Of a DNA stretch of 64,000 nucleotides, positions 36,673 to 48,460 are shown piece after piece. Origin of the DNA: Anaerobacillus sp. CMMVII. Its GTDB lineage: Bacteria; Bacillota; Bacilli; Bacillales; Anaerobacillaceae. A program made the position numbers and the translations under genes. The DNA lies in NCBI RefSeq assembly GCF_025377685.1, contig NZ_JACEHK010000002.1:124001-188000 (forward strand). Reading direction: 5' to 3'. Positions within the stretch are counted from its first letter, which is position 1. Each line of letters opens with the position of its first letter. Below the pieces are notes generated by a model. That model saw only the letters and a list, made by a program, of their open reading frames with translations. It was not told where the DNA came from and did no database searches.

Positions 36673-37317
36673 ATGAATCTTATTTATCAAATAAAGGATA
36701 GTGGAATTGTGGCGGTTATTCGTGGCGCGAATAAAGACAACATCATTCCCATCGCGAAAGCATTGAGTAAAGGTGGCGTAACAGCTTTAGAATTAACGGT
36801 AGAGACGCCAAAAATTTTATCATTGGTAGAAATGGTTGCTGATGAATTAAAAGAAGAAGCCATTGTCGGTGTTGGTACGGTGTTAGATCCTGAAACTGCT
36901 AGGGCAGCAATTATGTCAGGAGCTAAATTTGTCTTTTCACCGGTTGTAAATGTCGAAACAATTAAAATGACAAAACGCTATGGAGTTTTGAGTGTGCCTG
37001 GTGCACTTACACCAACGGAAATCCTGACTGCTTATGAACACGGAGCAGATATTATTAAAGTATTCCCTGCTAACGTCGTAGGACCTGGTTATTTTAAAGA
37101 CGTTCGCGGGCCATTACCTCACATTCCAATGATGCCAACTGGTGGAATTGATGTTTCTAATGTTGGTGCTTATATAAAAGCTGGAGCAATTGCAGCTGGA
37201 GTCGGTAGTACATTAGTGAATACAAAGGCAGTGATTGATGAGGCTTATTGCACAGAGCTAACGGAGCGAGCGCGGAAATTTGTAAACGAAGTTAAATTGG
37301 CAAGAGGCACTAACTAA
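36673..37317 (+). CDS. kdgA: KDPG aldolase (2-dehydro-3-deoxy-phosphogluconate aldolase)
   Basis: A 214-aa class I aldolase that splits KDPG into pyruvate and glyceraldehyde 3-phosphate. The catalytic Glu region is ALELTVETP, VGVGTVLDPE follows, and the Schiff-base Lys is in ADIIKVFPANVVGP. The phosphate-binding MPTGGIDVSN is also present. It starts after GGAGG, 30 bp from kdgK, and is separated from uxaC by the hairpin repeat. Confidence 0.95.
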   Translation: MNLIYQIKDSGIVAVIRGANKDNIIPIAKALSKGGVTALELTVETPKILSLVEMVADELKEEAIVGVGTVLDPETARAAIMSGAKFVFSPVVNVETIKMTKRYGVLSVPGALTPTEILTAYEHGADIIKVFPANVVGPGYFKDVRGPLPHIPMMPTGGIDVSNVGAYIKAGAIAAGVGSTLVNTKAVIDEAYCTELTERARKFVNEVKLARGTN

Positions 37318-37320
37318 GAA

Positions 37321-37445
37321 AATGAGGATGTCCCAAAAGTGTCTGACACCACGCGGATCCTATTAAATAGAGACGTACAGATATAACATATGTCTATATT
37401 CGGTGCCTAGCGGTGTCTGACACTTTGTTTTGGGACATCCTCATT
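37321..37445. repeat. Hairpin repeat element, copy 2
   Basis: Outer arms AATGAGGATGTCCCAAAA / TTTTGGGACATCCTCATT surround a unit with GTGTCTGACACC at each end and GGATCCTA and TTCGGTGCCTAGCGG inside. It is the inverse of copy 1 at 23801. The outer arms differ from copy 1, so the inner unit may have entered an existing hairpin. It ends 24 bp before the uxaC start, inside the operon. Confidence 0.8.
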
Positions 37446-37469
37446 GATAGTCATTATATGGAGGGGATT

Positions 37470-40411
<2,942 letters not shown>

Positions 40412-40430
40412 TAAATTATTTATTATTACT

Positions 40431-40490
40431 GCTACTTGGACCAGTAGTTAGCAAATGCTATCAATGGTCCAAGTAGCAACAACTTTTTCC
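40431..40490 (+). terminator. Terminator after abfA
   Basis: Perfect 13-bp arms GCTACTTGGACCA / TGGTCCAAGTAGC around a 20-nt loop, followed after a few bases by CTTTTT. Confidence 0.75.
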
Positions 40491-40523
40491 GAAAATAACC
40501 GAATATTTTAAGAAGGTGAAGAA

Positions 40524-41564
40524 ATGGAACTGTCGCAAAATCATTTTGGTTTTCTAGATGGTAAAGAGGTAACCCAATATACAATAAAAAATGACCATGG
40601 GATGAAGGTTTCTTTTATAAATTATGGATGCATCGTTACTGAGATAAGTGTTCCTGATGCAAATGGTCTTTTTGAAAATGTCGTCTTAGGCTTTGATAAC
40701 CTAGAAGACTATCTAAATTTTTCGCCGTTTTTTGGTGCGATTTGTGGCCGTGTAGCCGGGAGAATTGGTCGGGCAGAATTCGAATTAAACGGAAAAACCT
40801 ATCAGCTTGCAAAAAATGATGGTGAAAATCATCTTCATGGTGGGAGAGTTGGCTTTGATAAGGTCATTTGGAATGCCGAAATTGAAGATAGTTCAACTGT
40901 CAAATTTTCGAGAACAAGCCTCTCAGGTGAAGAGGGTTACCCAGGAAATTTAGCAATGGATGTCACCTATTCACTAACAAATGAGAATGAACTAAACATT
41001 ACATACCATGGTGTTAGTGATGAGGATACCATCGTAAATGTTACGAACCATTCTTATTTTAATCTTAGTGGTGATTTAAAAACTGATATTTTAGACCATG
41101 AACTTCAATTAAAAAGCGATAAATTTATAGAACTTGGCAATGACTTAATTCCTACAGGTGAAGTTCTACCAGTGGAAAATACACCCTTTGATTTTAGAAA
41201 TGGTAGAAAAATTCGTGATGGAGTAAACTCAGAATTTCACCAAAATGTCTTGGTGGGAAATGGCTATGATCATCCGTTTTTGTTAAATGAACATCATCAA
41301 AAAGAGATTATTCTAAGGGATCTAAGTAGTGGTCGTGAGTTGATTATTGAAACAGATGAGCCTTGCGTTGTTTTTTATTCGGGGAATATGCTTCAAGATC
41401 ATTATCAAATCAATGGCATTCAATCTAAAAAGCATTTAGGGTTATGCCTAGAAACACAAGGACCACCAGATGCCATTCATCATCCGAATTTTTCAACTTC
41501 AATCTTAAAAAAAGGTGAAACTTATTCTAGGTCTACAAGATATACGTTTTCGACGATAAAATAG
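40524..41564 (+). CDS. galM: Aldose 1-epimerase
   Basis: A 346-aa mutarotase that interconverts sugar anomers, here probably xylose, arabinose or glucose released by the hydrolases. The catalytic histidines are in NHLHGGRVGFDKVIW and VTNHSYFNLSG, and the catalytic Glu is in LCLETQGPPDA near the C-terminus. AAGGTGA precedes the ATG. The aldo/keto reductase gene follows by 11 bp. Confidence 0.93.
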   Translation: MELSQNHFGFLDGKEVTQYTIKNDHGMKVSFINYGCIVTEISVPDANGLFENVVLGFDNLEDYLNFSPFFGAICGRVAGRIGRAEFELNGKTYQLAKNDGENHLHGGRVGFDKVIWNAEIEDSSTVKFSRTSLSGEEGYPGNLAMDVTYSLTNENELNITYHGVSDEDTIVNVTNHSYFNLSGDLKTDILDHELQLKSDKFIELGNDLIPTGEVLPVENTPFDFRNGRKIRDGVNSEFHQNVLVGNGYDHPFLLNEHHQKEIILRDLSSGRELIIETDEPCVVFYSGNMLQDHYQINGIQSKKHLGLCLETQGPPDAIHHPNFSTSILKKGETYSRSTRYTFSTIK

Positions 41565-41575
41565 GAGGACTATAG

Positions 41576-42559
41576 ATGAAATATAGACAATTAGGTAATA
41601 CAGATCTCAAAGTTAGTGAAGTGAGCTTCGGTACTTGGGCGATAGGTGGGACTTGGGGCGAAGTTCATGATGATGAATCACTACGTGCTCTTCAAGTTGC
41701 AATCGATGAGGGTGTAAACTTCTTTGATACGGCAGATGTTTACGGAGATGGACATAGTGAAGAGTTATTAGCAAAAGCAACGAAAGGGATCGAAGATAAA
41801 ATTCATATTGCGACTAAATTTTGTCGTGCTGGAAACATCCATGATCCTAATAATTACTCAGAAGCAACAGTCCGTAAATATTGCGAAGATAGTTTACGAA
41901 GGTTGGATCGTGATTATATCGATCTATATCAAATTCATTGTCCGCCAACAGAAATTCTCCAAGATGGAAGTGTCTATGAAGTATTAGATAAGTTACAAGC
42001 AGAAGGAAAAATTCGTTACTATGGTGTAAGTGTAGAGTCAGCTGAGCAGGGCTTATTATGCCTTCAAAATGAAAATGTGAGTGCACTTCAAGTGATCTTA
42101 AATATCTTTAGACAAAAGCCTTTAGAAGAACTTCTACCTGCAGCTAAAGAAAGAGGAGTCGGCATCCTGGCACGATTACCTTTAGCGAGTGGCTTACTCA
42201 CTGGCAAATTTACAGAAGCATCAACCTTTGCATCAGATGACCATCGTACCTTTAATCGAAACGGTGATGCGTTTAATGTCGGAGAAACATTTGCTGGTCT
42301 CGAGTTCAATAAAGGTGTGGAATTAAGTCAACAATTACAGTGGATTGCCAATGGAAGAGACTCCATGGCGCAAGCAGCACTTCGCTGGATCTTGGACCAA
42401 GCAGGAGTAAGTTGTATTATTCCTGGATTTAAGAATGTGAAACAAGTAAATCAAAATCTTGCAGCACTACAAACACCTTCGTTTTCAAAAGAGGAATTAG
42501 AGCAATTGCAGCAATTTTATAAAGAAACTGTTCACGACCATATTCGCGGGGTTTATTAG
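41576..42559 (+). CDS. Aldo/keto reductase
   Basis: A 327-aa NADPH-type aldo/keto reductase barrel. The tetrad is visible as Asp and Tyr in FFDTADVYGDG, Lys in HIATKFCRAG and His in YQIHCPPTE. The C-terminal PGFKNVKQVNQNLAAL binds cofactor. It is co-transcribed with the epimerase and ends at a terminator. The substrate is unknown; sugar aldehyde reduction is suggested only by context. It resembles the second reductase at 43706 in organisation. Confidence 0.9.
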   Translation: MKYRQLGNTDLKVSEVSFGTWAIGGTWGEVHDDESLRALQVAIDEGVNFFDTADVYGDGHSEELLAKATKGIEDKIHIATKFCRAGNIHDPNNYSEATVRKYCEDSLRRLDRDYIDLYQIHCPPTEILQDGSVYEVLDKLQAEGKIRYYGVSVESAEQGLLCLQNENVSALQVILNIFRQKPLEELLPAAKERGVGILARLPLASGLLTGKFTEASTFASDDHRTFNRNGDAFNVGETFAGLEFNKGVELSQQLQWIANGRDSMAQAALRWILDQAGVSCIIPGFKNVKQVNQNLAALQTPSFSKEELEQLQQFYKETVHDHIRGVY

Positions 42560-42587
42560 AAACAAATTGAATTAGTTAAAATGTGAA

Positions 42588-42619
42588 AGAGGCTGACCAA
42601 ATTGGACAGCCTCTAAAAT
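42588..42619 (+). terminator. Terminator after the first aldo/keto reductase
   Basis: AGAGGCTG / CAGCCTCT with an 11-nt loop, weak T-rich tail (AAAATT). It sits 25 bp before the next start. Confidence 0.6.
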
Positions 42620-42643
42620 TGTATAGAAAGTGGAGTGGCGTAA

Positions 42644-43654
42644 ATGAATAACAAAGTCCGTTGGGGTGTTCTAAGTTCTGCCAATATTGCCCGTCAATCT
42701 TTCATTCCCGCAGTGATGAGATCAACGACCGGTGAAATTATCGCGATTGCTAGTAGCAATAAAGCTGTAAAGGAAATTGCTGATGAGTTCCAAATCCAAA
42801 ACGTTTATAACTCTTACGATGAACTGCTAGAGTGTGACGACATTGATGCGGTTTATATTCCCCTGCCAAATAGTTTGCATCTAGAATGGGTCGAAAAGGC
42901 TGCTCAAAAGGGCAAGCATGTATTATGTGAAAAGCCGGCTGCATTAACCGAGGCTAACCTCATAAAGATGATAGACGTATGTAACGGGCATGACGTTCTT
43001 TTTATGGAAGCGTTTATGTATCAGTTTCACCCTCAGCATCAAAGGGTGAAAGAAATCATCAGTTCTGGTGAAATTGGTGAGATCAGAGAAATCCAAGCGA
43101 CATTCTCATTTGAATTGGAGCGCAGCAAACCAAACATAAGACTTGATAAGAACCTTGGTGGTGGTAGCCTATATGATGTGGGCTGTTATTGCCTTCATAC
43201 ATTTAACCTTCTCTTAGAAAGTATGCCTATTGATGTAACTGTAATCGGCAATATTGACCAGGACTTTGCTGTCGACCTTTCTGCAGAAGGACAATTGACA
43301 TATGCTTCAGGTATCCAAGCAAAATTCAAATCTAGCTTCGAACAACCGTTTAAGCAGGAGTACACTGTCTTCGGAACTAAAGGGAAAGTAACTGTACCAC
43401 GTGCCTATCGACCTGATCTTACCGCTGGCGAAGGATTACTAGTGATTGAGAAGGAAGGGCAACCTACTAGAACTGAGACCATATATGGCGATCAATATCT
43501 GATCCAAGTTGATTTCTTTTCAAAAGCCATTCAAAATAACGAGGAAGTCATCGACCTCACTGAGCGAACAGTGCAAAATAGCCGTGTAATTGATGCTTGT
43601 TTTGAAGCGATGAAGCTTGAGGCATCTGTTAAAATAGATACGACTAAATTGTAA
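42644..43654 (+). CDS. Gfo/Idh/MocA family oxidoreductase
   Basis: A 336-aa NAD(P)-dependent sugar dehydrogenase-type protein. The Rossmann start is WGVLSSANIARQSFIP, the conserved HVLCEKPAAL follows, and GGGSLYDVGCYCLHTFNLL in the C-terminal domain fits the xylose or inositol dehydrogenase-like branch. GTGGAGTGG precedes the ATG. It lies between two aldo/keto reductase genes. Together they may interconvert unusual sugars or keto-sugars, but the substrate is not shown. Confidence 0.9.
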   Translation: MNNKVRWGVLSSANIARQSFIPAVMRSTTGEIIAIASSNKAVKEIADEFQIQNVYNSYDELLECDDIDAVYIPLPNSLHLEWVEKAAQKGKHVLCEKPAALTEANLIKMIDVCNGHDVLFMEAFMYQFHPQHQRVKEIISSGEIGEIREIQATFSFELERSKPNIRLDKNLGGGSLYDVGCYCLHTFNLLLESMPIDVTVIGNIDQDFAVDLSAEGQLTYASGIQAKFKSSFEQPFKQEYTVFGTKGKVTVPRAYRPDLTAGEGLLVIEKEGQPTRTETIYGDQYLIQVDFFSKAIQNNEEVIDLTERTVQNSRVIDACFEAMKLEASVKIDTTKL

Positions 43655-43705
43655 AATCTGTTTGCAGATGTAAGGTAGTGAAATTTAAGAAGGAGTTGGG
43701 ACAAA

Positions 43706-44635
43706 TTGAAGTATCGTAAACTTGGAAAAACTGGTTTAGAGGTTTCGGTGGTAGGTGTAGGAACTTGGCAATTTGGTGGGGAATGGGGAAAGAATTTTAC
43801 CCAAAAAGAAGTAGATGACATATTATTTACTTCTAAAGAAGTAGGTATTAATCTCATTGATACTGCAGAATGCTACGGTGATCACTTATCAGAAAGCTTA
43901 ATCGGCAAGTTTCTAGAGCAAGACACAAGAGAAGATTGGATTGTAGCTACTAAATTTGGGCATCACTTTCATCATAACTTTGAGCGTACGAATCATTGGT
44001 CGGCTACGGAAGTCATTCAACAACTAGATGCTTCATTAAAATCTCTTCGTACAGAGTATATCGACTTATATCAATTCCATTCTGGTAGCGATGAGATGTT
44101 CAATAACGATGATTTATGGACTGCTTTAGATAAACAAGTAGAAGCAGGAAAAATTAGTCATCTAGGAATTTCTATTGGTAGCAACCAAAATATTTATCAA
44201 ACCGATTTAGCGTCAAAAGTAAATGCTGGAGCTATACAAGTTGTTTATAATCGCTTAGAACGTGAGCCGGAAGACGAAGTATTTCCATCATGTGAACGCC
44301 AAGATCTTGGTGTCCTAGCTCGTGTTCCTCTAGCTAGTGGGTATTTAAGTGGGAAGTATAAGCCAGGTGCAACGTTTGGAACACAGGATGTTCGCCATAG
44401 GCATGATCAACAAGAAGTAGCGAAAAAGCTAAGACTTGTTGAAGAAATTCAACGTAACGAAGTGCCAGAGGGTGTAAATATGGCCCAATGGGCGTTAGCT
44501 TGGTGTCTAAAGCATCCAGCAGTGACTACTGTTATTCCTGGATGTAAAAATTCAGAACAAGTAAGATTAAATGCTAGTGCTGCAGAGCTTGATATCGTAA
44601 GCGATACTCATCCACAAGCAGTGAATAATGGGTAA
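43706..44635 (+). CDS. Aldo/keto reductase (second)
   Basis: A 309-aa aldo/keto reductase. Asp and Tyr lie in LIDTAECYGDH, Lys in WIVATKFGHHF and His in LYQFHSGSDE; PGCKNSEQVRLNASAA is the cofactor tail. It starts at TTG, 9 nt after AAGGAG, and follows the Gfo/Idh gene by 51 bp. It differs clearly from the first reductase, so it is not a recent duplication. The function is otherwise unassigned. Confidence 0.88.
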   Translation: MKYRKLGKTGLEVSVVGVGTWQFGGEWGKNFTQKEVDDILFTSKEVGINLIDTAECYGDHLSESLIGKFLEQDTREDWIVATKFGHHFHHNFERTNHWSATEVIQQLDASLKSLRTEYIDLYQFHSGSDEMFNNDDLWTALDKQVEAGKISHLGISIGSNQNIYQTDLASKVNAGAIQVVYNRLEREPEDEVFPSCERQDLGVLARVPLASGYLSGKYKPGATFGTQDVRHRHDQQEVAKKLRLVEEIQRNEVPEGVNMAQWALAWCLKHPAVTTVIPGCKNSEQVRLNASAAELDIVSDTHPQAVNNG

Positions 44636-44650
44636 GTATAAATAAAATAA

Positions 44651-44690
44651 AAGACTAAAGGGATAATTTCAATTTTTCCTTTAGTCTTTT
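44651..44690. terminator. Bidirectional terminator between convergent genes
   Basis: AAGACTAAAGG / CCTTTAGTCTT with a 16-nt loop and T-run. It can end both the reductase transcript and the lacI-type gene. Confidence 0.85.
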
Positions 44691-44709
44691 TATTTAGCTG
44701 TTTTCGTAA

Positions 44710-45699
44710 TCAGGTAGTCTGTCCCTTGATTAATTCTACATCAACTATCGTATTGTTAACCGTATCTTTATCCTTGTTTTCAATCATATTAATAATCGTT
44801 GAGCTCAATACCTTACCTAAGCGATTAGTAGGTTGTGCGATTGTTGTCAGTTTTGGAGTCTGGAGCATTCTTGTGAAACTATGATAATCATATCCGACAA
44901 TTTTTAAATCTTCTGGGATCTTAATCCCTATTTCTGTAGCGTAGAGATATAGCGCATAAGCTACAATGTCATTACTACAAAAGACCCCATCAAAATTAGA
45001 AAGATTATCTGCAACCTCATTCATGATAAAGTCCTTAAAATAGTCAAATGTTAAATTATCATGAGACCCCTCAATGACTTGATGTGGTAAATTATGTCTC
45101 ATGCACGTGAGCTTAAATGCGTCTGCACGTCTATTAGCTAGTAAATCAAGCTTTAACGGTCCTGAGATGTGTAGTAGGTGCTTGCAACCAGACTGAATTA
45201 AGTGCTCTGTAGCAAGTTCTCCGCCACGATAGTTATCGGAGGCTACATAAGGAAACTGATTAGAGATAATCCTGTCAAACGTTACAATAGGGAAATTTAC
45301 ATTCTTGTACGCTTCCACATCAAGGGTGTGGCTACACATGATAATGCCATCAACTCTATTTTCAGTAAGCATGTTTATATATTTTGCTTCTTTATCGGAT
45401 TGATCTAGAGAGTTACATATGAGGACTTTATAATTTTGTTCATTTGCATATACCTCAACGTGCTTTATCAGTTCTGAGAAAAAAGGGTGATTTGAATCAG
45501 GAACAATCATTCCCAAGATATAGGACTGACTTTTTTGGAGTGCTCTGGCAATTTGGTTAGGAGAGAAGTTCATGGCAGCCATAGCATCCTCGACTTTTTT
45601 TCTCGTTTCTTTCCCAATGTAACCACGATTATTTAACACCCTTGATACGGTCGTAACAGAAACTCCAGCTCGTAGTGCAACATCTTTTATGTTAGCCAT
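44710..45699 (-). CDS. LacI family transcriptional regulator (sucrose/fructan operon)
   Basis: A 329-aa LacI-type repressor. The N-terminal headpiece NIKDVALRAGVSVTTVSRVLNN is a canonical helix-turn-helix with hinge, followed by a periplasmic-binding-like sugar domain (ILGMIVPDSNHPFFSELIK). It is divergent from the ABC/GH13/GH32/fructokinase operon, which it most likely represses until sucrose or a breakdown product is present. Candidate operators lie in the 385-bp gap. It resembles ScrR/SacR-type proteins, but the effector is inferred. Confidence 0.9.
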   Translation of the reverse strand: MANIKDVALRAGVSVTTVSRVLNNRGYIGKETRKKVEDAMAAMNFSPNQIARALQKSQSYILGMIVPDSNHPFFSELIKHVEVYANEQNYKVLICNSLDQSDKEAKYINMLTENRVDGIIMCSHTLDVEAYKNVNFPIVTFDRIISNQFPYVASDNYRGGELATEHLIQSGCKHLLHISGPLKLDLLANRRADAFKLTCMRHNLPHQVIEGSHDNLTFDYFKDFIMNEVADNLSNFDGVFCSNDIVAYALYLYATEIGIKIPEDLKIVGYDYHSFTRMLQTPKLTTIAQPTNRLGKVLSSTIINMIENKDKDTVNNTIVDVELIKGQTT

Positions 45700-45782
45700 A
45701 GGCGAGCTCCTTTCATTAAAATCATCTATAGAGTTTTTTAGTAACCCACTGCTTTTAGTTCATTATAACTCTTAATTTAAAC

Positions 45783-45850
45783 CTGTGGTAAGCGTTTTCG
45801 TGTTGTTAATAAAATATAGTATAACAACAATGTGGTAACATTACCACATT
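45783..45850. promoter_or_regulatory. Operator-like palindromes near the lacI-type gene
   Basis: At 45829-45850 a perfect 10-bp inverted repeat AATGTGGTAA / TTACCACATT is separated by CA. At 45783-45800, TGTGGTAAGCGTTTTCGTG shares the TGTGGTAA half and also resembles a cre or LacI-family site. They may autoregulate the repressor gene or control the divergent operon. Confidence 0.55.
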
Positions 45851-45993
45851 TAATTGCAGTGAGATCTTATGAACAGGGTGGCACTGATGGTGTTTTGTGA
45901 TTTTTTTAGATTATTAACATGATTTTAAATGTTAAACATCCAAAAACAATCATAATATTAATAAAAAACGGTAAAAAAACACCAAACTAAATA

Positions 45994-46051
45994 TGAAAAC
46001 GTTTGACATAAAAAAACTGACGTAGTAATATACTACTTGTAAGCACTTTCA
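45994..46051 (+). promoter_or_regulatory. Promoter of the sucrose/fructan operon with operator and cre sites
   Basis: -35 TTGACA (46003-46008) and -10 TAATAT (46026-46031) are 17 bp apart, a near-consensus sigma-A promoter. TGAAAACGTTTGAC at 45994 overlaps the -35 and has the AAACGTTT core of LacI-family operators. TGTAAGCACTTTCA at 46038-46051 is a cre-like roadblock at the start of transcription. The rest of the gap (45851-45993) shows nothing clear. Confidence 0.75.
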
Positions 46052-46084
46052 AACAAGCTTTTCGAAATTAAGGGGGATTAGAAC

Positions 46085-47401
46085 ATGAAAAAACTTTTTT
46101 CACTTTTAGTAGTAGCTGCTCTTTTGACTTTAGCTGCGTGTGGTAGTGGAAATGATCAGACTTCACCGGAAACGAGTGGTAGCACAGGCGGTGGTAGTGC
46201 AAAAGCAACAGAGATTACAATTTTAATGGGTAAACCAGAGATTGCTAAAGAGTTTGAAGCAGCCGTAGCTGACTTTTCAAATGAAACTGGTGTAAAGGTG
46301 ACAATTATTCCGTTAGCAGGTGCTAATGCTTTTGAAAGAATGACTTCGCTTTATTCATCTGGAAATGCTCCAACAATTATGATGATGGCATCTGAATTTG
46401 AAACGTTCAAAGACAGATTACTAGATTTATCAGATCAACCATGGGTGGAAACAGTTCAAGAAGGTATGACCGATTTTGTTGCTGTTGATGGTGGTATTTA
46501 CGGACAACCTGTAACTGTTGAAGCATTTGGTTTTATTTATAACAAAGGGATTCTTGATCAAGCTGTAGGTGGAGATTTTGATCCAGCAGCGGTAAGCACA
46601 CATGACGAGTTTCGTAGTTTGCTAGAACAAATTGATGCATTAGATGGGGCGAGTGCCATTCATGTGTCTCCAATGGATTGGTCTTTAGGTGCTCATCTAT
46701 CTAATCCATTCTTTGCAGCTCAGTCTAGCGACCGTGACGAGCGTCATCAATTTATGCAAGATATGTTAGATGGTAACGTTACCCTTTCTGATAACGAAGT
46801 GTTTAACAATTGGTTAACAACATTTGAACTAATGAAAGAGTATAATTCTGTGAAAAACTCACCACTTTCTCCACAATATGATGATGGCCCGTTAGCATTA
46901 GCTAGTGGAAAAGTCGGCTTATGGTTTATGGGGAACTGGGCTTATCCGCAATTACATGAAATTGATCCTGAAGGTGAATATGGGTTTTTACCTGTTCCAG
47001 TAAGTAATGATGCATCACATTTCGGAAACAACGAAATCTCAGTTGGGGTTCCATCATATTGGGTAATTGATGCTTCACAATCTACGACAGACCAGCAAGA
47101 AGCTGCTAATGCTTTCCTTAACTGGTTAGTCTCTTCTGAGAGTGGTCAAAATCACTATGTAAACAACTTAAATTTCATTCCTGTTTTTGACAGTATTACA
47201 GTACAACCAGAAGATTCGTTATCGTTATCAATCCTGAGCTATATGGAAGGTAATAACACATTAGAATGGATGAATTCTTACTATCCTGCTGATGGATGGG
47301 CATCAATGGGTGCTTCCATGCAAAAGTTTCTAGCAGATAACATTGATAGAGAAGGGCTTATCCAAGAGTTTGAAAACTATTGGAAAAACGCTAAAAAATA
47401 A
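46085..47401 (+). CDS. ABC sugar-binding lipoprotein (family 1)
   Basis: A 438-aa solute-binding lipoprotein with lipobox TLAAC (cysteine at about residue 19) and a glycine/serine-rich linker. The two-lobed domain (ITILMGKPEIAKEFEAAVADF; VGLWFMGNWAYPQL) belongs to the family that binds maltose-, raffinose- or sucrose-type oligosaccharides. With the GH13, GH32 and fructokinase genes downstream, sucrose or fructo-oligosaccharides are the likely ligands. AAGGGGGAT precedes the ATG. Two hairpins separate it from the permeases. Confidence 0.92.
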   Translation: MKKLFSLLVVAALLTLAACGSGNDQTSPETSGSTGGGSAKATEITILMGKPEIAKEFEAAVADFSNETGVKVTIIPLAGANAFERMTSLYSSGNAPTIMMMASEFETFKDRLLDLSDQPWVETVQEGMTDFVAVDGGIYGQPVTVEAFGFIYNKGILDQAVGGDFDPAAVSTHDEFRSLLEQIDALDGASAIHVSPMDWSLGAHLSNPFFAAQSSDRDERHQFMQDMLDGNVTLSDNEVFNNWLTTFELMKEYNSVKNSPLSPQYDDGPLALASGKVGLWFMGNWAYPQLHEIDPEGEYGFLPVPVSNDASHFGNNEISVGVPSYWVIDASQSTTDQQEAANAFLNWLVSSESGQNHYVNNLNFIPVFDSITVQPEDSLSLSILSYMEGNNTLEWMNSYYPADGWASMGASMQKFLADNIDREGLIQEFENYWKNAKK

Positions 47402-47409
47402 ATGAGTAG

Positions 47410-47439
47410 AGTGGGATAAGCAAACTCGCTTATCCCGCT
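47410..47439 (+). terminator. Hairpin after the binding-protein gene
   Basis: AGTGGGATAAGC / GCTTATCCCGCT with a 6-nt loop and one mismatch. Without a T-run it probably protects the upstream mRNA from decay. Confidence 0.6.
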
Positions 47440-47462
47440 GCTACTATATCTTGGAGCTGCTT

Positions 47463-47505
47463 GTCGCAAAGCATCTGTACGAAAGTAATACGGGTGTTTT
47501 GCGAC
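47463..47505 (+). promoter_or_regulatory. Second intercistronic hairpin
   Basis: GTCGCAAA / TTTGCGAC with a 27-nt loop, between the binding protein and the first permease. The function is uncertain. Confidence 0.4.
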
Positions 47506-47572
47506 GGGCAATTGCTCTAAATTAGGGCTGTTTATCACCTGACACATAATGAACTAGATGGAGGTATCCCGA

Positions 47573-48460
47573 ATGTATAATGAGAAAAAATTGATTGATA
47601 AGTTAAAAGTAATAGGCACGTTTGCTTTTATACCTCTTTTTGTTTTCCTAGTTGTGATGATTCTGCCATTACTACTAGGTGTTGTGATGACTTTTACAAC
47701 CTGGACTGGTTTTTCAGGTTCACTGTTAGAATTCCGTGGATTTGAAAACTACCTGATTGCTTTTTCAGATACAGGGTTTTGGGATTCGATGAAGATTACA
47801 TTTAAATATGTAGTATTAACGCTAGTATTAACGAATGTTATTGCTTTTGGTTTAGCGCTCTTAGTTACAAGTGGTATGAAAGGGCAAAACTTCTTTAGAA
47901 TGGGCTTTTTTACACCTAATTTAATTGGTGGAATCATTTTAGGTTTCATCTGGCAATTTATTTTTACTAGAGTTGTCGTTCATTTTGGCGAAGCGTCAGG
48001 GCTAACGATATTTTCCTATTCTTGGTTAGCGGATCCAGATAAAGCGTTCTGGACACTTGTCATTGTTGGGGTGTGGCAAAGCTCTGGTTACATGATGCTT
48101 ATCTACATTGCAGGATTAATGGGGATTAATAAATCATTATTAGAAGCTGCTGATCTAGATGGGGCAAATGCGTGGCAACAAATGATAAAGATTAAAGTTC
48201 CATTAATGATACCAGCTTTTACGATTAGTTTATTTTTAACGTTACAAAGAAGTTTCCTAGTTTACGATACAAACCTTTCTTTGACAAGTGGTGGACCATT
48301 CAGATCAACAGAATTAATTGCGATGCACGTATATAATGATGCGTTTCTCTATCAAAACTTTGGCTCTGGTCAAGCAAAAGCGTTTATTCTGTTTATTATT
48401 GTAGCCGCTATTGCGGTTACTCAAGTTAAAATCATGAAGAAAATGGAGGTAGAATCATAA
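47573..48460 (+). CDS. ABC sugar permease (MalF/LacF type)
   Basis: A 295-aa permease with six predicted transmembrane segments and the EAA motif LEAADLDGANAWQQMIKIKVP. The GGPFRSTELIAMHVYNDAF stretch near the end is typical of the sugar-permease LacF branch. The ATG at 47573 is used because GGAGG lies 8 nt before it; an ATG at 47558 forms part of that ribosome site. It overlaps the next gene by one base. Confidence 0.92.
   Translation: MYNEKKLIDKLKVIGTFAFIPLFVFLVVMILPLLLGVVMTFTTWTGFSGSLLEFRGFENYLIAFSDTGFWDSMKITFKYVVLTLVLTNVIAFGLALLVTSGMKGQNFFRMGFFTPNLIGGIILGFIWQFIFTRVVVHFGEASGLTIFSYSWLADPDKAFWTLVIVGVWQSSGYMMLIYIAGLMGINKSLLEAADLDGANAWQQMIKIKVPLMIPAFTISLFLTLQRSFLVYDTNLSLTSGGPFRSTELIAMHVYNDAFLYQNFGSGQAKAFILFIIVAAIAVTQVKIMKKMEVES

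Noticed and set aside
37413-37469. N-terminal extension of uxaC
   Set aside because: It lies inside the hairpin repeat. The ATG at 37470 has a good ribosome site and the usual family start.
44693-44710. AGCTGTTTTCG resembling a MITE-like left end after the lacI-type gene
   Set aside because: Only about 11 bp match, with no right end and no duplication.
47521-47550. GGGCTGTTTATCAC as a possible element end
   Set aside because: The likeness stops after 9 bp and no partner end was found.
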